From Aquila chrysaetos chrysaetos (lineage: Eukaryota > Chordata > Aves > Accipitriformes > Accipitridae): a stretch of 64,000 bases of DNA. The translations under genes were made by a program, and so were the position numbers. Under the pieces are notes generated by a model that saw only the letters and a list, made by a program, of their open reading frames with translations, did no database searches and had not been told where the DNA came from. Positions within the stretch are counted from its first letter, which is position 1. Every line of letters starts with the position of its first letter. Where the stretch lies: the NCBI RefSeq assembly GCF_900496995.4, contig NC_044018.1, forward strand, positions 12,796,501 through 12,860,500, in the 5' to 3' direction. Shown here piece after piece: positions 1-12,333 of this stretch.

Positions 1-1567
1 TCATTGAGTCATTATAATCTGATGAACTGTGGTATCTGATATCCACCATCTGTGAAGCTATTGCACTTATTTAAAATGCTGCCTGCTCTTCTCTTTCATC
101 CAGAAAATATATTCCTTCTATTGTCATTACATCTTGACAACCGTACAAATAAGTCAGATGGGTTTTGGGAACTTTTTGTTCAATCACTTTGCTTTTGCAG
201 AATCTTTGAAACCTCTTGGGTATCCAGATTTTAGAAGCCAAACCTCTTGGCTGGATTTAGAAGAAGAAAGCTCAGCTATTACCACAGCCTGCTGGAATTT
301 CCACTCTCTCATATACTCAGGACTAGGCTGCAGGTGCTTAGATCCAGTTTATTAGAGCTAGGAGAGTTAAAACCAGCTCCCAGAGCATCTGGGAAAAAGT
401 ACTTAGCAATGTGCACTTCCTGACAGTGTTGCCACTCCTAGGAGTTGACCCCCCAAGACTAGCATGTGCTCCTCCAGGATCACTGGTGACCTCTCCGTAC
501 CCACTCGTTCAGATGTGTAGGTTGTTTTGCAGAGCAGCCCAGCAGCGACTCAAACAACTGGGCCAGGAAGGCCCTTCTTACTAAGTAAAAGTAAGAGTAT
601 CAAAAAAAAAAAAAGTAGCAAAGTAAGAGACAGAATTTCCATGTTATAATTTTACATACTAATTAAGCACACATTTAACTGTAGGTACATGATGGATCCT
701 AAGGGCTTAGGTGTAGCTTCCTAAATGGGAATGTTATCACTTAATTCTTTGCAGCTTTTCCTTGTTTAAAATTTCTTGTTTTCTTGTTGCTTTCTGGTAG
801 TTGACAAATCTATTAGTGAATTACAGTAAATGTATAAGCATCAACTGTTGATCTGTCATAGTGATCAGTAGATGTTACTGTTATCAATGATGTCATACAC
901 CTGCATTTTAAAGCAAAATCCCTTGTCCAGTTCCTAGTCGAGGCAGTATCCATTAATCTATTCATTGCAATTAAACTATTCCTCATTTTTTTCTACCTTT
1001 TTGCCTTACCTTGTTGTCCTTGATAGCCCTTGAACATGTCAACTCCAGCTGAACTTTGGCTTTTGTTGGGGCATTCACCCTTGAGGTGAATTAAATGCAT
1101 GTTTGTGCTTAAATGTAAAAAAAAATTACTGAACAGTACATCGGACAGAGTCCTACCACCATAAATGGATCTACAAGGAGTCTGCAAAGATGCATCATGA
1201 GCCAATTCCTTATACACACTTACACCTGCACCATTCATGTGACCATCAGCATCAGCCACCTCAACCCAGTTTTGGGTCCATCCCCCAGCCCAGTTCTGCT
1301 GCCCAAGGGTGGGCCCTGAGTGCTTGCATTCCAGGATTGCTACAAGACAATGCCTTGGTTGTTTCCTATCTCATCACTAAGGGAAACTTCCCTCCTTTAC
1401 ATGAAGTCATTCTGTCTCTGGCATTCCTGCTTCCAGCCAGGTTAGCCTGTTCTGTAGTTGGGCCTTCTTGCCCTCTGCGCTAGATCATTCCTTGGTCACA
1501 AATTACCACTACTGAGCAGTTATAATTTTAATTTCTTTTTCACTTTCCTAACAACTCCTGTCCAGTC
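1..1567. other. Non-genic AT-rich sequence
   Basis: I see no gene or recognised repeat here. There is an A13 run at 602-614. Short open frames on opposite strands overlap around 990-1480, but they have no recognisable domain, no codon-bias signal and no splice context, so they are taken as chance. Confidence 0.6.
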
Positions 1568-1957
1568 TTCTTCAGGCTAGAAAAGAGACATCTGGTGGGT
1601 GGGGTCTTAATGGCAGCCTTCCAATACTTATAAGGATGTTATCAGGAAGATGGAGCGAGGCTTTTCACAGCAGTGCATCATGGGATGATGAGTGACAATG
1701 GGCATAAACTGAAACAAGAGAGGTTCAGACTGAATATGAGGAAAAGTCCATTAGGTCAGTCAAGCAATGAAACAGGTTGCCAGAAAGGTTGTTCGGTCTC
1801 CATCCTTGGAGGTTTTCAAAATCTGACAGGATAAAATCTTAAGCAACAAGGTCTGATCTCACAGCTGACCATGCTGTGAGCAGGACGTTGGACTAGAGAC
1901 CTCCAGAGGTCCCTTTCAACATGAAATATATTATGATGCCATGATCATATGTAAAAA
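1568..1957 (+). mobile_element. Old CR1 LINE fragment, 3' end
   Basis: The stretch follows the layout of a CR1 3' end. It has an 'agcctggagaaaagg'-like start, a decayed RT C-terminus ('acaggttgcc', 'ccatccttggaggttttcaaa') and the 3' UTR signature 'gttggactagagacctccagaggtcc'. It ends in a worn octamer tail (ttatgatgccatgat). All reading frames are broken and the match is clearly weaker than in the other CR1 copies of the window, so this is probably one of the oldest. It lies tail-to-tail with the minus-strand CR1 that follows. Confidence 0.75.
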
Positions 1958-2154
1958 TAAATCATAGAATCATAGAATGGTTTGGGTTGGAAGGGACCTT
2001 AAAGATCATCTAGTTCCAACCCCCCCTGCCATGGGCAGGGACACCTTCCACTAGACCAGGTTGCTCAAAGCCCCATCCAACCTGGCCTTGAACACTTCCA
2101 GGGACGGGGCATCCACAACTCCTCTAGGCAACCTGTTCCAGTGCCTCACCACCC

Positions 2155-2397
2155 TCACAGTAAATTTTTTTTCCTAATATCTAATCTAAATCTAACCTCT
2201 TTCAGTTCAAAACCATTACCCCTCATCCTATCACTACAGTCCCTGTTAAAGAGTCCCTCCCCATCTTTTCTGTAGGCCCCCTTTAGGTACTGGAAGGCTG
2301 CTATAAGGTCTCCCCGAAGCCTTCTCTTCTCCAGGGTGAACAACCTCAACTCTGTCAGCCTATCCTCATAGGGGAAGTTGTCCAGCCCTCTGACCAC
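2155..2397 (-). pseudogene. CR1 ORF2 C-terminus remnant
   Basis: The frame has the conserved CR1 C-terminal block ('[20 protein letters not shown]', '[12 protein letters not shown]', 'RFRLDIRKK') just upstream of the 3' UTR on the minus strand. It is out of continuity with the RT fragment at 2433-3041 because of a deletion around 2440-2480. Confidence 0.85.
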
Positions 2398-2432
2398 CTT
2401 CGTGGCCCTCCTCTGGACTCGCTACAACAAGT

Positions 2433-3041
2433 CTATGTCTTTCTTATGCTGGGGGCCCCAGAGGTCTCTTGAGTGCGACCATCCAGCCAATTCCTTATCC
2501 ACTGAGTGGTCCATCCATCAAATCCATGTCCCTCCGATTTAGAGACAACGATGTTGTGCAGGACAGTGTCAAAAGCTTTGCACAAGTCCAGGTGGATGAC
2601 ATCAGTTGCTCTTCCCTTACCCACCAATGCTGTAACCCCATTGTAGAAGGCCACCAAATTTGTTGGGTGTGATTTTCCCTTAATGAAGCCATGTTGGCTG
2701 TCATCAATCACCTCCTTATTTTCCATGTGCCTTAGCATAGTTTCCAGGAGTATTTTCTGGTTGGGTGGCCTGTAGTAGACCCCCACTATAATGTCACCTG
2801 TCCCTGCCCTCTCTTTAATTCTGACCCATAAGCTCTCAGTCGGCTCCTCATCCATCTCCAGGCAGAGCTCCATGCACCCCAGCTGGTCATTGACATAGAG
2901 GGTGACACCCCCTCCTTGTCTCTCTTGCCTGTCCTTCCTAAAGAGCCTGTATCCTTCCATTCCAACACTCCAGCCATAGAAGCCATCCCACCACATGTCC
3001 GTGATGCCAATGAGATCATAGCCCTGCGGGTGTGTGCACAT
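2433..3041 (-). pseudogene. CR1 ORF2 remnant: endonuclease fused in frame to RT fragment
   Basis: This 202-codon open frame belongs to the CR1 ORF2 polyprotein. Its first half carries the apurinic endonuclease-like N-terminus (motifs '[14 protein letters not shown]', '[10 protein letters not shown]', '[10 protein letters not shown]' and 'YYRPPNQ'). At about codon 95 it jumps directly into the RT part (motifs 'QHGFIKGKS' and '[13 protein letters not shown]', RT motif A with its aspartate). The C-terminal part of the endonuclease and the start of the RT are missing. The frame survived because the deletion kept phase. It cannot encode a working LINE protein. Assignment to CR1 is secure; any function is not suggested. 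Confidence 0.85.
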
Positions 3042-3216
3042 CTCTAACTCCTCTTGTTTTTAACGCCATGCTACATGTGTTTGCATAGAAGCATTTAAGT
3101 TGGACCCCTGATGAAGCTGACTTACTGGCTGGAATTTCTTTGTGCTGCTCTTCAGGTGCTCTCCTGCTGACCTGTTATCCCTCTCCAGGCTCTGGGCATC
3201 TATTGCTGACACTAGC

Positions 3217-3231
3217 ATATATATATATATA
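3217..3231. repeat. AT dinucleotide run
   Basis: A short (AT)n run sits at the 5' truncation point of the adjacent minus-strand CR1. Confidence 0.8.
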
Positions 3232-6200
3232 AAGATCAGATATGGAGATAATCTATATTTCTATTCTTTCAGAATACAGGAGAATCCCAGATGTGGGGTA
3301 TCTGAGTTCCAGGATGTGGTAGCTGACTTCCAAAGGACTTTAATGGAACTCCTTGATATCTCAGATATATATTTGGGAATATAATATAACCCTGAAATCT
3401 TGAAATGAAATCTTTTCATTCAAGGTCTCACTTTTTTTTGTATTAACCAATGGCCACTTCTGACTAAATTTTTGCTTCTTCTAGAGGAATACTGTACCTG
3501 TTCTCTCCCTCCTTCCGGGCTTGTCGTTTGTGCTACAGAAATTTATAAGAAAAAAAAAAACAAAAAAACAACAAAACAACCAGAATCTTTTCATCCCTGA
3601 ACATTTAACTAGTACAAAAAAATTGGTTCCTTATGTATGCCTCCTATTAAAGAAGTGCTTAAAATTCTTCAAACACTGTGTATTCAGTTTGATCTTTCAG
3701 AGGAGTATTATGACCAGAAAATCTACACTATTGACAATGTTCATTAACTTTCTTAACACCTCGCTTAAATTCCCTCACCTGGGTAACGAGAAAATAGCCA
3801 GTGAGTGTTCTGATCTACACATAAATTCAGCAGCTGCTGATAAGGAGGAAAGAGGATGTTTTGGAAAGACTGAACTTGGTGTGCGCTGTTTCTGAGATCT
3901 TCAGGATTGCTCCCAGGTAACTGTGGACAAAACATTGTCTGAGCCTAAAAAGACCTTTTTAATGACAGTGATTTTATATATCTTCATGACATTTAATCAG
4001 TTTATTTATCTTTTGGTTGTATAAAGATCTGTAATGGTCCTCTACTCTGTAGAACAGCATTCCTTCTTTTCCTATTGCAATACAAATATAGCCTCTCTGC
4101 AACAGTATTTCTATGCTACATGTTCCTGTAGCTTTCTTTTTTCTTCTTCTTTCACATCACTACAATGAACAGTTAGAAGGCTAGTCTTTATTTTCATGCA
4201 TCCCAGCATGAAAACTAGTCTTTATTTTCTTTATGTTTTTCACTCAGAATGAACATTTTAGTTACATTTATTTTCTCGTGCTTTATTCATGGAGGAAAAC
4301 ATCTGTCTTAAGACTGAAGTCTGTCTTGGTCACAGTTCTAGCACTTGAGTTAACAGCTTAAGAGACAGTCTTTTGGTAGGAAGGTTAAATTTGCAGAGTC
4401 TGCCTGAATGAAGGTAAGGAAAAGTACGTTTGTGTAACTGTTGAAGTTGTGAGATGGTATAACTCTGACCATACTAGGTTTGGGGTTTTTTTGTAGAAAG
4501 AAGAACAGAAGGTAGAGGGGAAAAAAGTTTAGTTAGAGAGGCAAATATCCAGGGAGTCTCCAATCCAAAGTCTAATTATGAGCACGAAAAGACTAACTTT
4601 ATATTAAAAATGAAATACAACAATAGATTATGCACCTCATTACAGCATTTGAACATGTCACTGGAAGAAAAGAAGACAAGACAATAAAAGATGACCCTTG
4701 AGGTCCTGTATTTCAAAAATCTTTACTAAAAATATATATATCCAAGGCGGGGGTGGGAGGGACAAAGAAAGTCTTGATGCTCTGGAAAAAATGGGTGATA
4801 TCATGCGGTATGAGTGAAAGGTGTTTGGAAAACAATCTGGATTTAAGGTGATTGTCTCATTTTCACAAAGCAGCCTGAGCTCAGTGTACATACACATAAA
4901 ACCAAACAGTAATATTTATTTTCCCCTTGGTGGAAATGAAAAATTCAAAACACTCTTAACAGTTACTATCTTTTAAGTCTTTAATATCTCAGTAAGACTG
5001 TTAAGTAAGCTGATAGATCAAAATATTGATCAGTAATGTAAAAGGTTCTGGTTTTGATTTTGTCCTTTCTCAGAGAATAACTGCATATTCATTTCTTAAA
5101 GTGTCCTCATGTTTAATATTAAATACCATCAGACCATGGACTTTTATTCTTCCCTCTGCACTGCTTTACCATATAAAATTCTAAAGCCAGCTAGATCCAG
5201 GAAGGCATGTAGGTCTCACAGAAGTTTCCTGGTGGATTTCATGCCTTGTGACTCATATTTGAGCTAGTTAGATGTCTTCTTGCACCTGAGGTTGATGTCC
5301 TTGGACTCTGAAGATTCTGCAGTGTAGACATCAGCATCCAGGGTAAGGACTGCAGCTTCTTACCATACAGTAAATAAACATTTTGAAAGTGCCATTCTTC
5401 AGAAATTGTAACTACATCTTAAATTAGGTTTGTCAGACAGGTAAGATGAATCATCTTCTTGTTCCTATTTGTCTACATTGACTGTAGAAAGGGCCCGGGT
5501 GACTTAAAGTAGAGGCCTATTTTTAGGTTAAAGTTGGATGCAATAAATCCAACCCTTGCAGCTTTATCTTTATCTTGTCTTTATCTGAGAGGCAAGATAT
5601 CCAGCTCCTAACTTGAATCCCACTTTCAACTACAAACTAGGTGGAGCAGTGGGGGTTTTTTTTAAATACATTAAGATCCTTGGATGAAAGGGACCACAGA
5701 AGTGCAAAGCTATTATCAACTTTGACTACGCGTCTGCAGCTCCTTATAACATATTTGCTATGTTATTATTTCTAATGTCATTGCTCTTTTAGTCTCAGAT
5801 GACATCTTTGATGTTAATGTGATTTACTGTCTAATGTTATTTTACTTAATGTGCATGTCTGTGTGCTACCTTTTAAAAATAACTGATTGATTTCATGGTG
5901 TTGTTTGATCAGTGTTCTTTTGTCAATAGTTAAACTATTAACTTTCTCAAAGTTAATTTTACGAGAAGTAGTTTTCTAAATTCTTTCTTCATGCCTGTCT
6001 GTGTTGACCTATTAAGACAATCTATATTACCATCAAAGTATATTCTGAAAAGTCTGTCATGACTTCAGGCTAGACTGGGACAGAAGTTACAGTGAGCAGA
6101 AAGAGTCTTTCACTATATCTTTAACTAGATATTTCAACTTGCTTTGAAACTGAATTTATGCCAGATAAGACAAAAGGCTGAACATCTTGAAGTGCTTTCA

Positions 6201-9200
6201 GTGCACAAAGAATGCTCTGTAAGGACAGAGTACTCACTTCAATATTTTGCCCTGGCGTTCATTTCCCATAGCATTTATTGGGTTCTATGTAACTTTTAAA
6301 ATATTCTCACAGTAACTGCTATTTGAAAACTAAAAGAATGATGGTTTTATCCAAACGTATCAGTAATGTTCAATACTTTTAATGTATGGGACACTAGCTA
6401 TTTTCAGGTAAGCTGAGTGTTTATAGAGACTTCATATACACAGGATGCTATACAGAATATATTAATTTTTTTTTCCTTTTGATATTGGTTCTGAATTCCA
6501 TAAAAATATTTCACAAAGTGTCAAGAATATATAAATTCAAAGCTGTAAATAACAAAGTTGTATTTATGATTGTTAAGAATTTGACAATATGCATCACTGC
6601 CTGGTAGTGGACAGAAATTTTTTAGAGAACTACTTAAGAGTTAAATACTGAGGTTTTTAAGTATTTACTTTAACCTTGCCAAGGATGCTACAGTACTGCC
6701 ATTTAATATATTGTTGTACTTTAGCACAGATTGCTAGAGTTTGCTGCAATATAGAATTTCTATTCTTCAGAATAATTGGATTTTATTTTTAATGACCTGT
6801 GTCCTCCAAACTGGGACAAAAGGTCAAAATAAATGAAAAAAAAAAAAAAAAAAAGACATAAAGAGAATTCCGGTTCTGAAAATGTAATTTTTTTTTTTAG
6901 CTTGAATTTGTCAAGCAGATTCCCAAACTTCAGATACTTGAAAAGTCAGGCAGCTTGGAAAGGTGAATGTTTGAGGTGCCAGGAAACTCCTGAGTGAGCT
7001 CCTGCACACTGTTTCATTCCCAGAGGGCTGGATAGTCAGTGACGTAGGTGCCTGTGGGGAGATGTTTCCATGATGGCCAAGGAAAGACATCAGAAGGCCA
7101 AGCAAGCAGCTAACCTGCTTTCAATCAAGGTTCAGAAATATGCATGCATCCCCGTAGGACCCTTTAATTCAATCATACTATTTTTATGCTACAGTGGGAA
7201 ATGTTGAATGAGTATTGCATTTTGATCTTTGAAAGCTGGAGACCTTTATGATTTCTGAAGCAAGAGAGACAGGTTCCATCCTTTTTGCACTATGAAAACT
7301 GTGAAGTTCTTTACCAGTCTTGGAGACATGAAAATACTTACTATTCACATAGCACTGTCTGATCCTTAAGTCATTACCAAAGTCAACATCCAACCTAACC
7401 TGAAGACACATTACTCACATTTTACATGTAGAAGGAACTCAACAGAGCAATGGAATCTGGTAATGCCTCAGTTGCAGCATTTATTGTCCTTTCAGATGAA
7501 AAAGTTACAAATATACCATGATTGGATGAGTGAATGCTGAAATCTCTTGGCCATATTTGAGCATCTGTTGAGCTCCAGAATGACTAAGTATGTTTCATTG
7601 TCCAAAAAAAGCCCCCACCATCCAATACAGAAAGATTGTCTCCAGGAAAAACAGCAACTAAGCAAAATGAAAATGCAATGTTTGGGGTACTGCTTATGTC
7701 CTAAAATAATGTAATACCCAATATTTTGCCTTCAGAGAAGCGAGTCAGGAGCTAGATGAGCCAATGAGCAATCTTTCATTCAAACTGGTTTTCATTCTCC
7801 AGGTTGCTGACGAGGTCAAACATGCTCACTTGCCCAGGTTTTCAAGAGCACTGAATGATGGCGGACACATTCTTATGGTGGACACGTTCATTGGCACCTT
7901 TTCAATGTGGAAAGAGCTACGTGTAGATCCAGTTAGAAAATGATGTATCAATCCATAAAGACATTGGGACCTGGAGTCACAGCAGGGAGTAGCAAGGAGG
8001 AAAAATGGCTTCAGGACATTTGGAAAACAGTAGGGCAGTCTCTTTAGCTTGCTAATATTTTGAGAAAATTTATGAGGAAGATACTCTACAATTTGGAAGT
8101 AGTGTAGTGCAGAAGCCAATGACTTAGGTCTTTAAAATTAGACTCGATGATTAATTTCCAAGCATCAGGGCCTGGTTTCACCCTGTCTAACTTTACACGG
8201 AATAAGTGCCTAAATAACTATCATAATTTCTTATAGGTTACCCCTAAACTCAGTGGGAAAACGGGAAACTTTTCAGCTGCTTCAGCCTGCTTCTCTGATT
8301 GCAGCATAAGTATAGGATCATCCTAATTTAGGATGCTAATCGAGGTTTCTCAGACAAGAGTGTAACACTGGGTAGATTAATCCAGGTTTTTGTTCCCGCT
8401 ATGGATTTCATACCTACATGTCACATAGCTACCTATGCTTCATATACAGCACACAGAAGGAGATAATGTCTCAGAAGGGCAGTTTAAAAATGTCAAAGGT
8501 TATGAGAGGAACTGCTAAACAACAATGAAGGTCACATAAAGCCACACTAGAGGAGATGGTGATGGTGCCACCACGACACAAAGATGAGAGACCACATCTG
8601 TGTTCCCAGCTTGAGAAGACTCAAGCCCATGTCCTCTGCTTCCTGGCAGAATGTCCCATCCATCAGGGTGCAGAAAGGACAGCAGGGCTGGGGAAAGGGG
8701 GGCTTCACCCAGGTTCTCATGTCCTGGAGTCAACAGAAAGCCAAGCCAGGAAAATCTTGATGTCAGAAGAGCAAAAACAAACCAGAAACTCTAGCTTTCT
8801 GATTACACTGCAGCTCCATCAGAGGTCACCTGCAGAAGTGGATAAAAACTGATGGGTGGGAAAGGGTTTCTGCTTCCTCCAACTGTCCTCCAGAACTTTG
8901 CATAATTTTATTAATTAAACCAGAGTCCAAAAAAAGACTCTGCAATGCAGAATTATGCTAATAGCATGGGGACAGAGGGACCTCCTCATACTTTTGGTAT
9001 GCAGCAGGCATTTTTCAGTGCTCTCAAACCACAGGGTGCTGAGTTATGAGGAACTGAAGATTGGCAGCATTTGCCAACACTGTGTCTTAAGTTTGATTTA
9101 TGTTTCCTTCACTTCAGAAATAAAGGGAATTTGACAGTGATAAATGGTGACAATGTACCAAGGTCTGATTTCTTCTGGAATTCTCTTTGTTCTGTAGAAT

Positions 9201-11740
9201 ATTGTGAGAAAAACTGCAATTATACAGGTTTTAAACCTTGCCTACAGTCAACAGCTTTTTTGAATATTAATGAGAACACACGCAAAAACTAAAATTTCAG
9301 GCAGAAGTTATGACTGGGCTAAAATGAAAGAAAATTACTCTTTTGCTACAAACAATGAACAAGCTGACCATCTTCCATGGCTTGTAATAAATAAATCAAA
9401 TAAGCAAATGTAATAGATGACTGATTTAAAAATATATTATTTAGGAATAAGTAGAAAACCCAGGTAAATAAGTTTAGCTTATACAGCGTGATATATTACT
9501 CCTACTAACAAAATGAACCATGAGAAAGAGTTTTCTGCAAAAAGCAGCTTCATATGCTAAGCAGCATCATGACATTGAATCAGGGCAGCAATGGCACGTT
9601 GCACATAGCAGCAAACTTGCTCGTGGTAGTGTCACAGGTTAAGGCTGCTATATGAGCTACGCCAGCTCATTTAGTCTCTTTGCTTTTCCTACAGCTATAG
9701 AGCCTGGGATTCCAAGTGGCTATTTGGTGAAACTACCAAGAATATCAATTTCATGCAGCAGCTGCAGAGAGCCCTGGGTTTACATTTTCTTTCAGAAGAG
9801 CTGGAATTACTTTTTTGTGAAATTTCATAAATTTTTATTTCAGTGTGATTTGGACTGGAGAGGTAGTCCTGCTTTCTAGCCAACTATAGCCTGTAATGGC
9901 ACTTTGGAATACATCAATATTTTCTTTGCTTTTTACCAGTACAAGCAACATAGGGTTTTGAAGGATATGAAGGATAATGTAGGTTAAACAGCTTATTCCC
10001 ATGCTATTTATTGAATAATATCGTGTAAAAATGTTTGATTTATTATAGAGATGCTGTGCAGTCTTATTCATTTATTATATTTATACCATTTTGTTAATCC
10101 TTGGTTACTATGGATGAATACAAAAGGTAGTTTGGGCATCTGTATTTTAATGTTGACATGATTACATGTGACTACAGTGAGTGAAGTCAAGGGAAAAATG
10201 TTGTTGATATTAAACAAAAGAGAAATTCCTCTAGCAACATCTGGGATAAAGTGAAGATTGCATAACTTAGAGCTGCCCATGGTCACATTGAATTTTCATT
10301 CTGTCTGCTAAAAACACTTGATCATCCTGTAGTGAAGTCTGTGAATCCTGCTGGGCTCTGTAGAGTCGCTATAGAAATATTTAGACATTTGTCAGCACGC
10401 TTCATGGAGGCCAAGATCTAAATCCAACAGAGACCCCCCCCGCACTGTGATTACCATGTTCTGCAACTCATTGTAATACAGACAACCAGATATTTTTTGT
10501 TACTTCACGTGACTTTAATAATGCTGATGCAGTTTCACATGGCATATACCTGCAGATGTCAATAGCTGCACTGAAACTTGTCTTTCTAGAGCACACTCAT
10601 TTATATTTTGCAATATTAGGACCTATTTCCCTGGCTTTGGCACAACAAGTTGTTTTTTTGTAGGGAAAATCCCATTTTCCTTCTTTTTTTTTTTCCATTT
10701 TGGAACCATTTTATGAAAGTACACCGTTTCTGAAATTAGTACTGTACCATGAAATTAAAAGAAAGGGAAAAGTATCATGGAGGGAAAAATAAATATTTCA
10801 TATGATGAAAACACATGAAATTGATTCAAGACATAAATAAAGCCCTGAAAATAAATCTGAGACAGCTATTTTGTAGTGTAAACCCACGCACTTTATTGGT
10901 GCTATTAAAATAATTTTTCCACGGTCCTTGGTTGAAGAGCTAATTTGTTCCTTTCTAGGGAACCACAAGCAATGGGGTAGAAAGGAAAGGTGGAGAGGAA
11001 CAAAATTCAGTGATGCAAAGCATGCTGTGCATAGTGCTTTATACTTTGGTGGGTTGTGTAGCTTGTTAGTTTAAGGCATGACAGCAAAACTTAATGCATC
11101 AGTGGACACCAGAGAGAGGTTGCTCCTTTTATATTACTTAGCAAAACACCTTGAAAGAAACCCCAGAGGTACTCCAAGGGCCACTGAAGTTAATCACGAG
11201 AACCGTATGAACAGTCAGTCTGCTCCAACCAATCTGCTCCAGACCCACTCTTAAACCTTTTGGCTTCACTGTGCCAGGAAAAAGCAGATATATCCCACTC
11301 CTGCATGGGAGCTGAGGAGTGCATGAAGGTGAGGACTCACGTTGTTATTCTTTCCCTCACATCAGTGAAGAGGAGATGGAGAGCCTTTGAGCTGACTAAA
11401 AGTGCAAAGAGGCATCAGATTTACATGTTGAGGAAGGACAGAAGTCCCAGGAGTGTTGCTGGGTGGTTTTACTTGTGGGGTGGTTTTACTTACTCTAACA
11501 TGAAATTGAGACAGTCAAGGCTGGAGGCGCTTCCGCAAAGCAAGTTTGTATTAAAAGGACAAAAAAAATTAGCAATTGTACTCAGCAACATAACATTTTC
11601 ATATTGACTCAGTTCTCTACATTTCTCATAAAACATGCCAGAATTCACTTTTTTGTGAAAAACTCAAACCTGTTGAACTGTAGTTATATATTCTAACCCT
11701 GGGGCTGGGAAATGTCCAATAATGAACAGGTTGGTGGTAA
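3232..11740. other. Non-genic AT-rich sequence
   Basis: Unique-looking AT-rich DNA without a recognised gene or element. It contains an A-rich low-complexity stretch (about 3551-3580), an A19 run preceded by AATAAA (6828-6854), an open frame behind splice-acceptor-like sequence (7736-7943, see findings) and a small hairpin (8921-8942, 7-bp stem). Short open frames on both strands have no recognisable family. Confidence 0.55.
6836..6854 (+). repeat. Poly(A) run, possible retrocopy tail
   Basis: Nineteen A residues follow AATAAA (6828-6833) by two bases. The layout could be a retroposed 3' end, but no parent transcript is recognisable upstream and no clear flanking duplication is seen. A simple A-rich tract is equally likely. 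Confidence 0.4.
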
Positions 11741-11745
11741 GCTAA
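11741..11745. repeat. Target site duplication GCTAA (left)
   Basis: GCTAA directly precedes the LTR and is repeated exactly at 12329-12333. Confidence 0.9.
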
Positions 11746-12328
11746 TGTCATGGTTTAACCCCAGCCAACAACTAAGCACCAGACAGCAGCTCACTCACTC
11801 CCCCCGCACCCAGTGGGATGGGGGAGAAAATTGGGAAAAGAAGTAAAACTCATGGGTTGAGATAAGAACAGTTTAATAGAACAGAAAAGAAGAAACTAAT
11901 AATGATAATGATAACACTAATAAAATGACAATAGTAATAATAAAAGGATTGGAATATGCGAGTGATGCGCAGTGATTCAATTGCTCACCACCTGCCGATT
12001 GACACCCAGATAGTCCCCGAGTGGCAATCCCTCCACCCCCACTCCCCCCAGTTCCTATACGAGATGTGATGTCACATGGTATGGAATACCCCTTTGGCCA
12101 GTTTGGGTCAGCTGCCCTGGCTGTGTCCCCTCCCAACTTCTTGTGCCCCTCCAGCTTTCTCACTGGCTGGGCATCAGAAGCTGAAAAATCCTTGACTTTA
12201 GACTAAACATTACTTAGCAACAACTGAAAACATGAGCGTTATCAACATTCTCATACCTAACTCAGAAACATAGCACTGTACCAGCTACTAGGAAGACAAT
12301 TAACTCTATCCCAGCTGAAACCAGGACA
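11746..12328 (-). mobile_element. Solo LTR of an avian endogenous retrovirus (583 bp)
   Basis: The element starts TGTCATGG and ends CCAGGACA on the plus strand, so it has the TG..CA termini of an LTR. A perfect 5-bp target duplication, GCTAA, lies on both sides. Transcriptional orientation is inferred as minus: in that direction it begins TGTCCTGGTTTC and carries ATTAAA (plus 11872-11877) near the 3' end, as in the better preserved LTRs at 45.5 and 55.0 kb. No internal retroviral sequence adjoins it, so it is a solo LTR left by LTR-LTR recombination. A 5-bp duplication is the size typical of ERVL-type integrases, though other avian ERV classes are not excluded. Confidence 0.92.
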
Positions 12329-12333
12329 GCTAA
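12329..12333. repeat. Target site duplication GCTAA (right)
   Basis: Exact repeat of 11741-11745; together they date the LTR as an undisturbed single insertion. Confidence 0.9.

Larger units (their letters stand above)
1963..3216 (-). mobile_element. CR1 LINE copy with internal deletions
   Basis: The minus-strand element begins at its 3' terminus, on the plus strand the repeated 'atcatagaatcatagaatgg' octamer signature, followed by the typical avian CR1 3' UTR (about 1980-2150). Reading 5' to 3' on the minus strand there are: the start of the endonuclease region (about 3216-2775), a reverse-transcriptase middle part (about 2755-2480), the RT C-terminus (about 2440-2155) and the 3' UTR. The blocks abut without the sequence expected between them, so at least two internal deletions are present. 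The 5' end is truncated and abuts an AT dinucleotide run. Confidence 0.9.
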
